64,000 nt of DNA from CAZGBT01 sp964524025 (GCA_964524025.1 CAZGBT010000001.1:1-64000); one strand, 5' to 3'. Shown: positions 1 through 8,310, numbered from the stretch's first letter. Translations and numbers: made by a program. Notes: a model not told the origin generated them from the sequence alone.

Positions 1-335
1 AAAATGCAAGGTATTACCATTTTTCTATCTCTTTTGAAAACTCTTGCAAAATAAATTCCAGCAGTTATTATAGGAAGAAAAATAAAATAGCTGCTTAAAC
101 TCTTTATTTTATAAAAACCTATTAGTAAGCCTACTAAATGCGCAAATACGATCGAAAAAGTCCCTGGAACTATTCCTAAGATGCTGCTTAAAATCGGTCC
201 AAAAATGACAGAGGCCGAAAATTTCATCTTTGTTCCTAAAATTGGGGTTAATTTAACCTTTGTTAGAATTATAAAAAATGCAGCAAAAAGTATTGAAAAG
301 AAGGATTTTACAACGATTAATTTTTTGCGCTTCAT
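1..335 (-). CDS. Partial multi-helix membrane protein, cut by window edge
   Basis: An open frame begins at the ATG at 333-335 and leaves the left edge of the window without a stop, giving about 111 visible residues. After a basic start (MKRKK) there are several hydrophobic stretches, at roughly residues 8-25, 43-58, 59-74 and 83-95, so this is an integral membrane protein. The Gly/Pro-rich segment FGPILSSILGIVPG recalls the substrate-binding S components of ECF vitamin transporters, but the similarity is only of general character and the C-terminus is missing. It is divergent from the ThyX-like gene at 597. Function is not assigned. Confidence 0.55.
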   Translation of the reverse strand, partial: MKRKKLIVVKSFFSILFAAFFIILTKVKLTPILGTKMKFSASVIFGPILSSILGIVPGTFSIVFAHLVGLLIGFYKIKSLSSYFIFLPIITAGIYFARVFKRDRKMVIPCI

Positions 336-465
336 TATTCCTTAATTCAAAATTTTAATTTAAATTACTACTTTGCATTTTCGCTAGCTTTGGTGAGATG
401 TGCTCAAAATGAATTTTTCGCAAAATGAGAAAAACATTGTAATCGGTTTGTGAATTTTTTCGAAA

Positions 466-481
466 GGGTACATATGTACCC
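466..481. promoter_or_regulatory. Perfect 16-bp palindrome, possible operator
   Basis: GGGTACATATGTACCC is a perfect palindrome in the 261-base gap between two divergent genes. It lies just before AT-rich TATA-like sequence (TTTATAAATA at about 485-494), about 115 bases ahead of the ATG at 597. Its position next to a possible TATA box fits a repressor or activator site. No matching copy was noticed elsewhere in the window. The rest of 336-596 holds no gene that I can support. Confidence 0.4.
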
Positions 482-596
482 TCTTTTATAAATAGTTTTC
501 TATAATTCATTATATTTTTTCTGGTATGCAAAAGTGATTAAGTTAAAAAGTTGGATGAAATTAAGAAGTTTATTTTTCCAATTTTAACTCTATTTA

Positions 597-1961
597 ATGA
601 GGCCTGTTTCAAAAGTAGTTAGAGTAAAACTTTTAGATATAGCACCAAAATTTAGAGATTTTGGGCCTTCAGAAATGTTAGCTATTTCTGGAATTTTAAC
701 TATTAAATCAGCAAGTTTCCAAGCTATGCTTAAAAGCTTGAACAAATCTTTAGTTAAAAAATTCCATAGAGAAGCGACAGCTAGAGGTCATGCATCTCTC
801 TTAACCTCTCCAAACGTTTATTTTTGGTTAGAGGGAAGTAGAATTTTAGATTTTTACTTCACAAGCTTTCCTTTTGGTTCTTACATAATGCTTAGCTCTA
901 GAAGGTTTGGAATTAGTTTCAAAAATATAGTTATACCAGATTCTATACTCGAGAGCAAATTTTCTGAAAAATACGAGAAAATTTGCAGAGAAATGGTAAG
1001 GTTTTATGCAGAAGAGATGAAAAAGGTTGGGAAAGATAAAGCAAGAAAAATTTTGCCTATAGGTTTTGTCTCAAGAGGCTTTTTCAATTTTCCATTACAG
1101 CTTTTAATTGGCAGCTTAAAAGAAGCAGAGAACGAAAACTTTCCTAGAGAAATTCAGCTAATGCTGGCTAAGATGGAAAGAAAAATGAAAAAAATTGGAG
1201 AAATTTATGAGGCAGCAAAATCTTTGCCTTACAATACTACCTATCCTCATCCTAACTTATTTTCGGAGAAAAAGCTGAAGGTGAGAAAGTTTAGGCTAAA
1301 AATTTTAAACAAGGAAAAGTTTAAGCTGCCTAAGATAAAGATCTTACCTGAAGCTAAAAAGATAATGGAGAATTGCAAATTATGGAAAGGTTTTGTTGAT
1401 TCTGTTGAGAATAAGTTGACTGTAAAAGTAGAAGCGAGAGTTTCTCTTGCTGCTTGGAATGAAATAAAAAGGCATAGAACCGTAAGGCAGGATGTGGAAT
1501 CTATTTATGATGCAGCTGAAGATTGTTTAAAAAACAAAAGATTGATACATGTACCTAAAGGTATTAATAAGAAAAGGTTTTTAGAAATTTGCTCAGAAGC
1601 ACTTTCCCTTTATGAGGAAATGGTGGAAAACGGGATAGAAAAAAGGGATGCAATTTATATCTTGCCACACTCAATTACCTTAGGAATAAATCTTATTTTA
1701 AACGGTTATCATATTTTCGACCCATTCGGATTTTTAGGAGTTAGATCTTGTTCAACAGCTGATTATGAATTGAATGAACTTTCCCAGAAAATAATAGATG
1801 AAATTTGTAAAAGGATAAGTGGAATTAAAAAATTGCTAGGACCTAAATGTAAAATAGGTTTTTGCCCAGAAAGGATTTTTTGTGCTAATATTTTCAGGTT
1901 TGTTAAGAATTATAATCTTGAGTTGCACAAAAAATTGCAGGCCGAACTTTTGCAAATCTAA
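597..1961 (+). CDS. ThyX-like tandem protein (flavin-dependent thymidylate synthase family)
   Basis: The 454-residue product looks like two ThyX-type units in tandem. In the first half, SPNVYFWLEGSRI followed by GSYIMLSSRRF resembles the ThyX core in which the RHRxxSxNxxSxR signature sits, but the exact signature is not kept; an 'Y-A-E-E-M..KARKILP' segment follows, as in ThyX. In the second half NEIKRHRTVRQD retains an RHR, followed by YILPHSITLGINLILNG and FLGVRSCSTADYELNE, which match the ThyX C-terminal pattern of LP, asparagine and arginine/alanine/glutamate. Canonical ThyX has about 220-250 residues, so this is roughly double length. ThyX makes dTMP from dUMP using FAD and methylene-folate; whether this protein is catalytic is uncertain because the motif is degenerate in both halves. 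Confidence 0.6.
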   Translation: MRPVSKVVRVKLLDIAPKFRDFGPSEMLAISGILTIKSASFQAMLKSLNKSLVKKFHREATARGHASLLTSPNVYFWLEGSRILDFYFTSFPFGSYIMLSSRRFGISFKNIVIPDSILESKFSEKYEKICREMVRFYAEEMKKVGKDKARKILPIGFVSRGFFNFPLQLLIGSLKEAENENFPREIQLMLAKMERKMKKIGEIYEAAKSLPYNTTYPHPNLFSEKKLKVRKFRLKILNKEKFKLPKIKILPEAKKIMENCKLWKGFVDSVENKLTVKVEARVSLAAWNEIKRHRTVRQDVESIYDAAEDCLKNKRLIHVPKGINKKRFLEICSEALSLYEEMVENGIEKRDAIYILPHSITLGINLILNGYHIFDPFGFLGVRSCSTADYELNELSQKIIDEICKRISGIKKLLGPKCKIGFCPERIFCANIFRFVKNYNLELHKKLQAELLQI

Positions 1962-2512
1962 AGTTCTTTATACATAAACAATTGTGAAATAAACCTTCCC
2001 TTATACTTTATAGATTTTGGAAGTTTCCCATAAGTTTTGAATCCTAATTTTTTGTAAAACCTTATCGCAATCTTGTTATTTTCAAGGACTTCAAGCCTAG
2101 CTATTTTTATTCCTAACTTTTTCTTTGCAAGTTCTAACAAATTCTGAAGTAAGATCTTCCCTATCCCAAGATTCCTATAATTTTTAGAAACGCTAATTCC
2201 TATCGTGCCTACGTGCCTTTCCCTAAATTTTCCTTTTTTTATGTTGCATATTCCTACTATTTTTCCATCAAGCTCGGCAACCAAAACTATAGCTTGATCC
2301 TTTTCAATTAACTCAACCCAATTTTTTATCCATTCAATCTCTTCTGCCTTACTAAATTTCTTATTTACCAATATCATTGCATCTTCTTCGACAAGCGAAT
2401 TTATAAATTTCAAACATTCTGGCCAATCTTCAAATTTAAGATACCTTACTAAAATGTTTCTACCATCTTTAATTTTGAATTTTCCAACAATAGAGCCACA
2501 CTTGCTTTTCAT
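1958..2512 (-). CDS. GNAT-family N-acetyltransferase
   Basis: The 184-residue protein has the GNAT fold signature: VAELDGKIVGICNI (beta4), then GISVSKNYRNLGIGKILLQNLL, where the R/Q-x-x-G-x-G/A acetyl-CoA pyrophosphate loop is RNLGIG, and ending with RLEVLENNKIAIRFYKKLGFKTYG, the usual C-terminal half. Such enzymes transfer an acetyl group from acetyl-CoA to an amine; the substrate cannot be read from the sequence. It is convergent with the ThyX-like gene, overlapping its stop by four bases, and its 5' side faces the tRNA-Leu promoter. Confidence 0.85.
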   Translation of the reverse strand: MKSKCGSIVGKFKIKDGRNILVRYLKFEDWPECLKFINSLVEEDAMILVNKKFSKAEEIEWIKNWVELIEKDQAIVLVAELDGKIVGICNIKKGKFRERHVGTIGISVSKNYRNLGIGKILLQNLLELAKKKLGIKIARLEVLENNKIAIRFYKKLGFKTYGKLPKSIKYKGRFISQLFMYKEL

Positions 2513-2544
2513 GCTTTTTATAATGCAATTTTAATTTAAATAGA

Positions 2545-2630
2545 GCGGGGGTCGCCTAGCCTGGTCGATGGCGGCGGGCTTAGGACCCGCTGGGGTAGTC
2601 CCTTCGTGGGTTCAAATCCCACCCCCCGCA
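2545..2630 (+). tRNA. tRNA-Leu (UAG anticodon)
   Basis: The acceptor GCGGGGG (2545-2551) pairs with CCCCCGC (2623-2629), followed by discriminator A at 2630. The anticodon arm is GCGGG, loop CTTAGGA, CCCGC, giving anticodon UAG. The long variable arm marks a class II tRNA and A73 fits leucine. The T arm GTGGG-TTCAAAT-CCCAC is perfect. CCA is not encoded. A TATA-like TTTTTATAAT centred near 2520 lies about 25 bases upstream, the expected spacing for an archaeal promoter. Confidence 0.95.
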
Positions 2631-2640
2631 TTTATCGCAT

Positions 2641-2932
2641 TCAAGAAAAATATTCCTATCTCTTTTGAGACTTCTTATGTTACTAGGCTTATCCTAGTTT
2701 GGGCAGGAAGATTTGGAAAAATACCTTTGTGTTTAAAAACCTTTCTCGAAGATAAAGAAGTTGAAAGAAGAGTTAAGAGTTGCTTTATTCCATATCGCTA
2801 GTAAAACCAGAGAAAGCAATAAAAATAGCTAGAGTAGTTGGATTTAAAGATATGGAAAGGTTTACAGAATTAGCTAAAGAGTTAAGAAAGTATGCTGAAA
2901 AGAAAGAGACCATAAAATCTTATGTAGCTTAG
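2641..2932 (+). pseudogene. Decayed coding remnant directly after tRNA-Leu
   Basis: Between the tRNA and proS there is no intact gene, but coding-like sequence in two frames. One frame reads through RLILVWAGRFGKIPLCLK and KEVERRV to a stop at 2799-2801. A second frame, open from 2777, gives KPEKAIKIARVVGFKDMERF and ends at the TAG at 2930-2932. A shift near 2775 would join them into one charged protein of about 90 residues. I do not recognise the family. The position at the 3' end of a tRNA is a classic integration site, so this may be a scar of an integrated element. Alternatively a 50-residue gene could start at the TTG at 2780. Confidence 0.35.
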
Positions 2933-2934
2933 TT

Positions 2935-2967
2935 TTCCAGAAGCATTTAAATAAGAAATTTCTGGAA
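2935..2967. promoter_or_regulatory. Inverted repeat around the proS TATA box
   Basis: TTCCAGAA (2935-2942) and its reverse complement TTCTGGAA (2960-2967) flank an AT-rich element ATTTAAATA (2945-2953) that can serve as TATA box. The right arm ends seven bases before the proS ATG at 2975. Protein binding to both arms would bracket the promoter; alternatively the transcript leader could fold into a hairpin. Pairing is seen directly; function is inferred. Confidence 0.4.
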
Positions 2968-2974
2968 TAAAATT

Positions 2975-4420
2975 ATGTCTGAGCAACTAGGCATTACAGT
3001 AAAAAAATCTGAAAATTTTAGCGAATGGTATACTCAAGTTGTTATAAAAGCTGGTTTAGCAGATTATGGTCCTGTAAAAGGAACTATAGCTTTTAAACCT
3101 TATGCCTATGAAATTTGGGAAAAGATTAGAGAGATTTTTGATAAAATGATCAAAAAGACTGGCCATAGAAATGCATATTTCCCGCTTCTAATACCAGAAA
3201 GCTTTCTTAAGAAGGAAGCAGAACATTTCGAGGGCTTTGTCCCAGAAGTTTTTTGGGTAACTAAGGCTGGCGATAGAGAATTGGGAGAAAAACTAGCAAT
3301 AAGACCTACTTCAGAAACTATAATTTATAGCTTTTTCTCTAAATGGATAAAAAGTTGGAGAGATTTACCTTTGCTAATCAATCAATGGTGTAACGTTTTA
3401 AGAGCTGAAATAAAAGCTACAAAGCCATTTATAAGAACTTCAGAATTCTTATGGCAAGAAGGTCATACAGCTCATGAAACTTTTGAAGAAGCAGAAAAAG
3501 AAGTAATGCTAATCCTAGGCTTTTATAAAAAATTAATAGAAGAATACCTTGCAATTCCTGTAATAGCCGGTAAAAAAAGCGAACTAGAAAAATTTCCGGG
3601 AGCAGTTTATACAGCAACTTTAGAAGCTATAATGCCAGATGGCAAAGCTTTGCAATTAGCAACATCTCATCATTTGGGTCAAAACTTTTCAAAACCGTTT
3701 GAAATAAAATTTTTGGGAAGGGATGGAAAAGAACATTATGTTTACCAAACTTGCTGGGGAATTTCTACACGCTTAATAGGAGCTTTGATAATGATTCATG
3801 GTGATGATAAGGGTTTAATCTTACCACCAAGAATAGCTCCTTATCAAGTTGTTATAATTCCGATTTATTATAGCGACGAAGAAAAGGAAAAAGTTTTTAG
3901 GAAATGCGAAAAAGTTGAGAAAGAATTAGTTAAAAATTCTATAAGGGTTATTTTTGACAATAGGGAAGAATATACACCTGGCTGGAAATTTAATGATTGG
4001 GAGCTTAGAGGAGTACCATTAAGGATAGAAATAGGACCTAAAGATGTTGAAAACAAGCAAGTAGTTTTGGCCAGAAGAGATACTTTTGAAAAAATTGTTG
4101 TTAAAGATGAAAAGCTGGTTGAAACAATTAATAAATTGCTCGAAGAAATTCAGAAAAATTTATTTGAGAGAGCAAAAAAATTGAAGGAAAGTTTAACTAC
4201 TAAAGTAAAAAATTTTGAAGAATTTAAGAAAGTTATAAAAGAAAAGGGAGGTTTTGTAAAAGCTTGTTGGTGCGGAAGCAAAATTTGCGAGCAAAAAATA
4301 AAAGAAGAAACAGGAGCTACTGTAAGAGCTATACCTATTGAAAAGGAAGAGATTTTTGGAAACTGCGTATATTGTAATAGGAAAGCAAAAGTAGTTGCTT
4401 ATTTTGCGAAAGCTTATTAA
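2975..4420 (+). CDS. proS: Prolyl-tRNA synthetase, archaeal type
   Basis: This class II synthetase charges tRNA-Pro with proline using ATP in the cytoplasm. The 481-residue protein starts with the ProRS N-terminus (FSEWYTQVVIKAGLADY), carries motif 2 as FIRTSEFLWQEGHTAH at about residues 151-166, and ends with the zinc-binding C-terminal domain of archaeal/eukaryotic ProRS, with Cys in CWCGSKICE (about 430-438) and NCVYC (about 464-468), and the terminal tyrosine typical of this subtype. There is no bacterial editing insertion. Its stop TAA overlaps the ATG of the next membrane protein gene by one base, so the two are probably cotranscribed. Confidence 0.95.
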   Translation: MSEQLGITVKKSENFSEWYTQVVIKAGLADYGPVKGTIAFKPYAYEIWEKIREIFDKMIKKTGHRNAYFPLLIPESFLKKEAEHFEGFVPEVFWVTKAGDRELGEKLAIRPTSETIIYSFFSKWIKSWRDLPLLINQWCNVLRAEIKATKPFIRTSEFLWQEGHTAHETFEEAEKEVMLILGFYKKLIEEYLAIPVIAGKKSELEKFPGAVYTATLEAIMPDGKALQLATSHHLGQNFSKPFEIKFLGRDGKEHYVYQTCWGISTRLIGALIMIHGDDKGLILPPRIAPYQVVIIPIYYSDEEKEKVFRKCEKVEKELVKNSIRVIFDNREEYTPGWKFNDWELRGVPLRIEIGPKDVENKQVVLARRDTFEKIVVKDEKLVETINKLLEEIQKNLFERAKKLKESLTTKVKNFEEFKKVIKEKGGFVKACWCGSKICEQKIKEETGATVRAIPIEKEEIFGNCVYCNRKAKVVAYFAKAY

Positions 4421-4923
4421 TGAGATTTTGGATTCATATCGCAATAATTTTAATTATTCTAGCAGTACTAGCTTTATTCAACTTCAAGATTAGACTTTTC
4501 TTATTCGCTTTGTTAGCATCATTTTCTTTACTCCACAACAGAATTACCCAGAATTATATAGGATTCGAGCTTTGCACCCTTTTAACTGTAATTGCTACTT
4601 TAAAATATGGTTTTGCAACTGGCATTTTTGTAGCTTTATTTTCCTTTGGCTTAGGTTTGATATTTGGAACGGAGCCTGAGCCAGGAATTTTAATTTGCTT
4701 ATTAGCTTCTTTGCTAATAGTTATCGTATCTTCCTTTTTCGATTCAAAAGATTTACTAGTGGCTGGTATGCTATCTACTTTAGTTTATGATCTGGTCATA
4801 TCAACTTTTTACTATTCTACAGGTTCCAATCCTTTTACAATCCTTTCTTTTTCAGTTACTCATTTGCTACTAAACTTCCTCATTTTTAAGTCACTTGGGT
4901 CTTTTTTCTTTTCTTTAATTTAA
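4420..4923 (+). CDS. Polytopic membrane protein, unknown
   Basis: A 167-residue protein made almost entirely of hydrophobic helices: residues about 4-22, 24-38, 51-75, 88-110, 115-132 and 140-160. It lacks a recognisable catalytic motif. The size and six-helix layout are like ECF-transporter S components or MreD-like proteins, but no family-specific residue convinces me. The ATG overlaps the proS stop (TAATG), implying translational coupling. It converges with the glycosylase gene, overlapping it by four bases. Confidence 0.6.
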   Translation: MRFWIHIAIILIILAVLALFNFKIRLFLFALLASFSLLHNRITQNYIGFELCTLLTVIATLKYGFATGIFVALFSFGLGLIFGTEPEPGILICLLASLLIVIVSSFFDSKDLLVAGMLSTLVYDLVISTFYYSTGSNPFTILSFSVTHLLLNFLIFKSLGSFFFSLI

Positions 4924-5696
4924 TCGTATAGCACTTGACACTTTTCACAGACAAAAGTTTTTCTCTTGTTAGGTTCTTGGAGATAGAATTTAATTGGATT
5001 TCCGCAAATTGGACATGGTTTATTAAACTTGTTATAAACGAAAAGAATTGGCTTAATCCTTTTCCTCTTTTTCTTTCTTTCGAAAAATTCTTTAGACAAA
5101 TTTTCTGTTATTTTAAGTAAAAATCTTAATTTTCTTTCTGGTATTTTTCCCACTAAGCTATCAGGGTGTATTTTTGCTCTGAATAAGATTTCATTAGCTA
5201 AAATGTTCCCTATTCCAGCTATGCAAGTCTGGTCTAATAAAACTATTTTTATTTTATTGTTCTTCCTGCTTTTGAGCCTGCTTAATGCTTCTTCTAGATT
5301 CCAATCTTTTCTTAAAGGATCTGGTCCTAATTGATTTTTCAACTTTTCAAACAGAGAATAATCGTTTATTTCGATTATGGGAGCGTTATAAACTACAATT
5401 TTTCCTTTACCAGTTTTTATGAAAAGCCTTACCTGCTTTTCTGGCTTTAGTAGTTTTTCGTTAATTTTGTAGAAATGGATTGAGCCATAGAGCATTAAAT
5501 GAATTCTTATTACAAACTCGTCAATAAAAATAAAAATATTTTTTCCTATACAATCGACTTTATCTATAATTTTTCCAACCAGATCTTCTTTTTTGACTTT
5601 AACTTTTTTACTTCTCCAATAAATTTCCTTAATTTCACTTCCTACAAATTTGCTCAACTTTAAAGTATAAACTTTTGCTGTAGGTCCTTCTACCAT
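4920..5696 (-). CDS. Fpg/Nei-family DNA glycosylase (endonuclease VIII-like)
   Basis: The protein would excise oxidised bases from DNA and nick the strand. After Met removal it starts VEGPT, with Val2 and Glu3 in place of the Pro2-Glu3 of Fpg/Nei; Val2 is the nucleophile reported for vertebrate NEIL3. The helix-two-turn-helix segment DQTCIAGIGNILANEIL (about 153-169) is well kept, and a C-terminal zinc finger has CPICG and CEKC (about 229-255) with KRKTFVC matching the usual R-x-T-x-x-C loop. At 258 residues the length is typical. Substrate preference cannot be read from sequence. It stands alone between a membrane protein and a small secreted-type protein. Confidence 0.85.
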   Translation of the reverse strand: MVEGPTAKVYTLKLSKFVGSEIKEIYWRSKKVKVKKEDLVGKIIDKVDCIGKNIFIFIDEFVIRIHLMLYGSIHFYKINEKLLKPEKQVRLFIKTGKGKIVVYNAPIIEINDYSLFEKLKNQLGPDPLRKDWNLEEALSRLKSRKNNKIKIVLLDQTCIAGIGNILANEILFRAKIHPDSLVGKIPERKLRFLLKITENLSKEFFERKKKRKRIKPILFVYNKFNKPCPICGNPIKFYLQEPNKRKTFVCEKCQVLYD

Positions 5697-5760
5697 TTTT
5701 GCCCTAGGTTAATTTTATAGGTAAAAGTTGTATTTCTTAATTAAACAGCAAAATGTAAAT

Positions 5761-6087
5761 ATGAGAACGCCGAGTTTCCTATCGAAAATAAAACAAAAAA
5801 AACAAAATAAGATATATCTAGTAGTTCTCCTAGTTTTAATTATCCTTACAGTTTATTTATCCCTCCTGCTTACGGGATCGCTAGTAATTTCAACTCCAAT
5901 AGTCCCTACAATAGTTCAAAAAGTCTGTATAGAATGCGGCAAATGGAGTAGTGCCGGATACGAAGATATATGCCATTGCATAGGATTGCACTTTTGGAAA
6001 ATAGAAATTGGTGGAGGGTACGGTTATTGCTGTGGTATACCAATTTATATTGGAAGAAAAGTATATCTTCCAAAGGTACACCGATAA
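5761..6087 (+). CDS. Small single-span membrane protein with Cys-rich outer domain
   Basis: I take the ATG at 5761 (MRTPSF) as start rather than a TTG at 5728, giving 108 residues. A basic N-terminus with KQKKQNK precedes one transmembrane helix (about residues 19-38), and the remaining 65 residues lie outside, with Cys-x-x-Cys (VCIECG), Cys-x-Cys (CHC) and CC in GYCCG. The paired cysteines suggest metal binding or disulfides on the extracytoplasmic side. The family is not recognised. It precedes the LigD-like polymerase gene by 58 bases on the same strand. Confidence 0.45.
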   Translation: MRTPSFLSKIKQKKQNKIYLVVLLVLIILTVYLSLLLTGSLVISTPIVPTIVQKVCIECGKWSSAGYEDICHCIGLHFWKIEIGGGYGYCCGIPIYIGRKVYLPKVHR

Positions 6088-6145
6088 TTCCTATTAGGAG
6101 CTTAGCTGACGATAAAATTGTGAGTAATAATTATTATTGTAAATT

Positions 6146-7063
6146 ATGCAGAAATATGTTTACGTAAAAGTTAACGATAGAAGGCTAAGGCTTTCTAATT
6201 TGGATAAACTTATATGGCCAGATGAAGGCATAACAAAGGCTGAATTAATAGAATATTACTATAAAATCTCTGCTTACATACTAAAATATCTGAAAGATAG
6301 GCCTTTAACTTTAAGAAGATGCCCAGACGGAATTAAAGGAGAAATTTTTATTCAAAAGCAAAAGCCTGAATGGACACCAGATTGGGTTAAAACTTTTCCT
6401 TACTTCTCAAAAACTTTGGGGAAAGTTGTGGAATATATAGTTTGTAACGATTTACCAACCTTAATATGGTTAGCAAATCTAGCTAATGTAGAATTTAATC
6501 CAACCCTTTCTAGAATAGACGATTTTGAACATCCAGATTTTATAGTTTTCGATCTAGATCCTTTCGAGCCAGCAAATTTTGAGGATGCAAAAGATATAGC
6601 TTTCATAATAAGAGATGGCCTAAAATCTCTTAAGATAAAATCTCATGTAAAGACTTCTGGAGGAACTGGTCTCCAAATTTTTGTGCCTATAGAAAGAAAA
6701 TATACGTTTGAGCAAACTAGAAATTTTGTTATTAAAATAGCTAAAATGGTTGAAGAAGTTTATCCAAAAGCCCTATCAGCTTTTTTACCTTATTCGGAAA
6801 GGAAAGGCAGAGTATTCATAGATCCGTTACAAAATTCTCCTACTAAAACTATAATAGCGGCTTATAGTTTGAAACCATTGCCTAAAGCTCCTGTTTCTAC
6901 TCCTTTAGAATGGAAAGAATTAGATAAAGTAACAGATCCGAAAGAATTTAATATAAATACAATCTTTGAAAGATTAAAGAAGAAAGGGGATATTTTCGAT
7001 AAGGTTTTAAAAGAAAAACAAAACTTGGATAAACCTTTTAAAGAATTGGGGATAAAGATTTAA
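6146..7063 (+). CDS. LigD-type primase/polymerase domain protein
   Basis: This 305-residue protein matches the polymerase (Prim-Pol) domain of LigD, which adds nucleotides, often ribonucleotides, at DNA breaks during non-homologous end joining. It starts with LSNLDKLIWPDEGITKAELIEYY, has the metal-binding FDLDP at about 136-140, and the TSGGTGLQIFVP loop near 170-182. A third acidic site (VFIDPLQN) near 229 is present. No ligase or nuclease domain is fused, and neither Ku nor ATP-dependent ligase is encoded nearby, so partners must lie elsewhere. It is followed 22 bases later by the CcdA-like gene. Confidence 0.9.
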   Translation: MQKYVYVKVNDRRLRLSNLDKLIWPDEGITKAELIEYYYKISAYILKYLKDRPLTLRRCPDGIKGEIFIQKQKPEWTPDWVKTFPYFSKTLGKVVEYIVCNDLPTLIWLANLANVEFNPTLSRIDDFEHPDFIVFDLDPFEPANFEDAKDIAFIIRDGLKSLKIKSHVKTSGGTGLQIFVPIERKYTFEQTRNFVIKIAKMVEEVYPKALSAFLPYSERKGRVFIDPLQNSPTKTIIAAYSLKPLPKAPVSTPLEWKELDKVTDPKEFNINTIFERLKKKGDIFDKVLKEKQNLDKPFKELGIKI

Positions 7064-7085
7064 GGTACTACATACTTTTTATATT

Positions 7086-7745
7086 ATGCTAGAGAAGTTC
7101 GCTACCATAACTTCTCTAGCTCTAGTAGATGCCATAAATCCTTGTACTTTGGCTGTTCAAGTTTTGTTACTCTCAAGTCTTTTAGCTTCTAGAGGCAGAA
7201 AATCTGTATTAATAGGAGGGATCCTTTTTTCCTTAACAATTTATGCAATGTACGCTCTCTATGGTTTAGGAATATTAGCAGCTATATATGCAGCTAATGT
7301 TCAATCTTTTTTGAAAATAATTTTAAAGGCTCTCTTGATTTTCTTAGCTTCTTTAGAAATTATTGCATTCTTTAGATATAGACCTGGTTTAGTTTCTGTT
7401 GAAATGCCAAAAGCATTTAGACCTTTCGCTAAAAGTTTGCTTCTTTCTGTTCAATCTCCTTTAATGACAATTCCTGTAGCTGCTCTATGTTCAGTTTTAT
7501 TGTTGCCTTGTTCCTCTGGTCCTTATGCAGTCGCTTTAATGATAGTTGCAAATTGGCAAGCTATTTTGAGGATTTTAACCATAGCCTATTACAACTTACT
7601 ATTTATAATTCCTATGATAGCTATAACTCTTATAGTTTACTTTGGAACCAAACCAAAGAAAATTTTGGAATGGAGAGAAAAACACATTAGGGAAATTCAT
7701 CTAATCTCTGGCTTACTTCTCTTATTAGTTTTCTTCCTAACTTAA
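7086..7745 (+). CDS. CcdA/DsbD-like transmembrane thiol transporter
   Basis: A six-helix protein of 219 residues with the two hallmark cysteines of the CcdA/DsbD-beta family: DAINPCTLAV (Cys near residue 19) and VLLLPCSSGPY (Cys near 140), each at a helix with a proline beside it. Proteins of this family carry electrons from cytoplasmic thioredoxin across the membrane to extracytoplasmic thiol proteins. The next gene, starting one base after the stop, encodes just such an extracytoplasmic thioredoxin-like protein, so the pair forms a reducing relay. Confidence 0.85.
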   Translation: MLEKFATITSLALVDAINPCTLAVQVLLLSSLLASRGRKSVLIGGILFSLTIYAMYALYGLGILAAIYAANVQSFLKIILKALLIFLASLEIIAFFRYRPGLVSVEMPKAFRPFAKSLLLSVQSPLMTIPVAALCSVLLLPCSSGPYAVALMIVANWQAILRILTIAYYNLLFIIPMIAITLIVYFGTKPKKILEWREKHIREIHLISGLLLLLVFFLT

Positions 7746-7746
7746 C

Positions 7747-8310
7747 ATGAAAAAACTAATATTTTTATTGCCGGTTTTAGTTTTAATAATCTCTGTAATT
7801 TTTTTATTAAAGCTTTTTTTACACCAAACCTATTCGGGGTCGTTCAATAAAAATATTTCTTCCAACTTTTCGATTCCCAACTTTTCAACCATTTATCTTT
7901 GTTATTCAGAAACATGCCCACACTGTGGACATTTAACCTCTTATCTTGAAACTCTAAATTTAAAGAGGACAAAGATTTATAAAACAAAAGATTCTGCTTT
8001 TACTTACAAATGTTTATTAAAGCTTGGAATAAGATGGGATTTTGGAGTTCCAATAGTTTTTGCTAAAACAAAGAATGAAACTATAGTAATCCAGGGTTAT
8101 CCATCAAGCTCTCAAGAGAAAGATGGATACTTTTTAGGAAAAGAAATAGAAAAGAAAATCTGCGAACAATCTAAAGGAACTCCATTTTTTGATAAAAATG
8201 GAAATTATTTGTTCTGCAAATTGCCTAATGGAATCATTTTAGGAAATAGGTATGCCATAAATTATTTAATAAATAAGTGCGAAAGGGAAGTTTGCGAAAA
8301 AATTTGTTAA
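7747..8310 (+). CDS. Membrane-anchored thioredoxin-like protein, CPHC motif
   Basis: The 187-residue product has one N-terminal hydrophobic helix (about residues 4-22), acting as anchor or signal, then a thioredoxin-like domain with the active site Cys57-Pro-His-Cys60 in SETCPHCGHL. The cis-proline region is visible as WDFGVPIVFA. Further cysteines near the C-terminus (KCEREVCEKIC) may form disulfides. It is the presumed partner of the CcdA-like protein encoded immediately upstream, receiving electrons outside the membrane. The stop overlaps the end of the convergent HD-domain gene by four bases. Confidence 0.8.
   Translation: MKKLIFLLPVLVLIISVIFLLKLFLHQTYSGSFNKNISSNFSIPNFSTIYLCYSETCPHCGHLTSYLETLNLKRTKIYKTKDSAFTYKCLLKLGIRWDFGVPIVFAKTKNETIVIQGYPSSSQEKDGYFLGKEIEKKICEQSKGTPFFDKNGNYLFCKLPNGIILGNRYAINYLINKCEREVCEKIC

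Noticed and set aside
2568..2801. Open frame of 77 codons starting inside tRNA-Leu
   Set aside because: Its first 20 codons are tRNA sequence; only the later part may be coding remnant and is reported as pseudogene.
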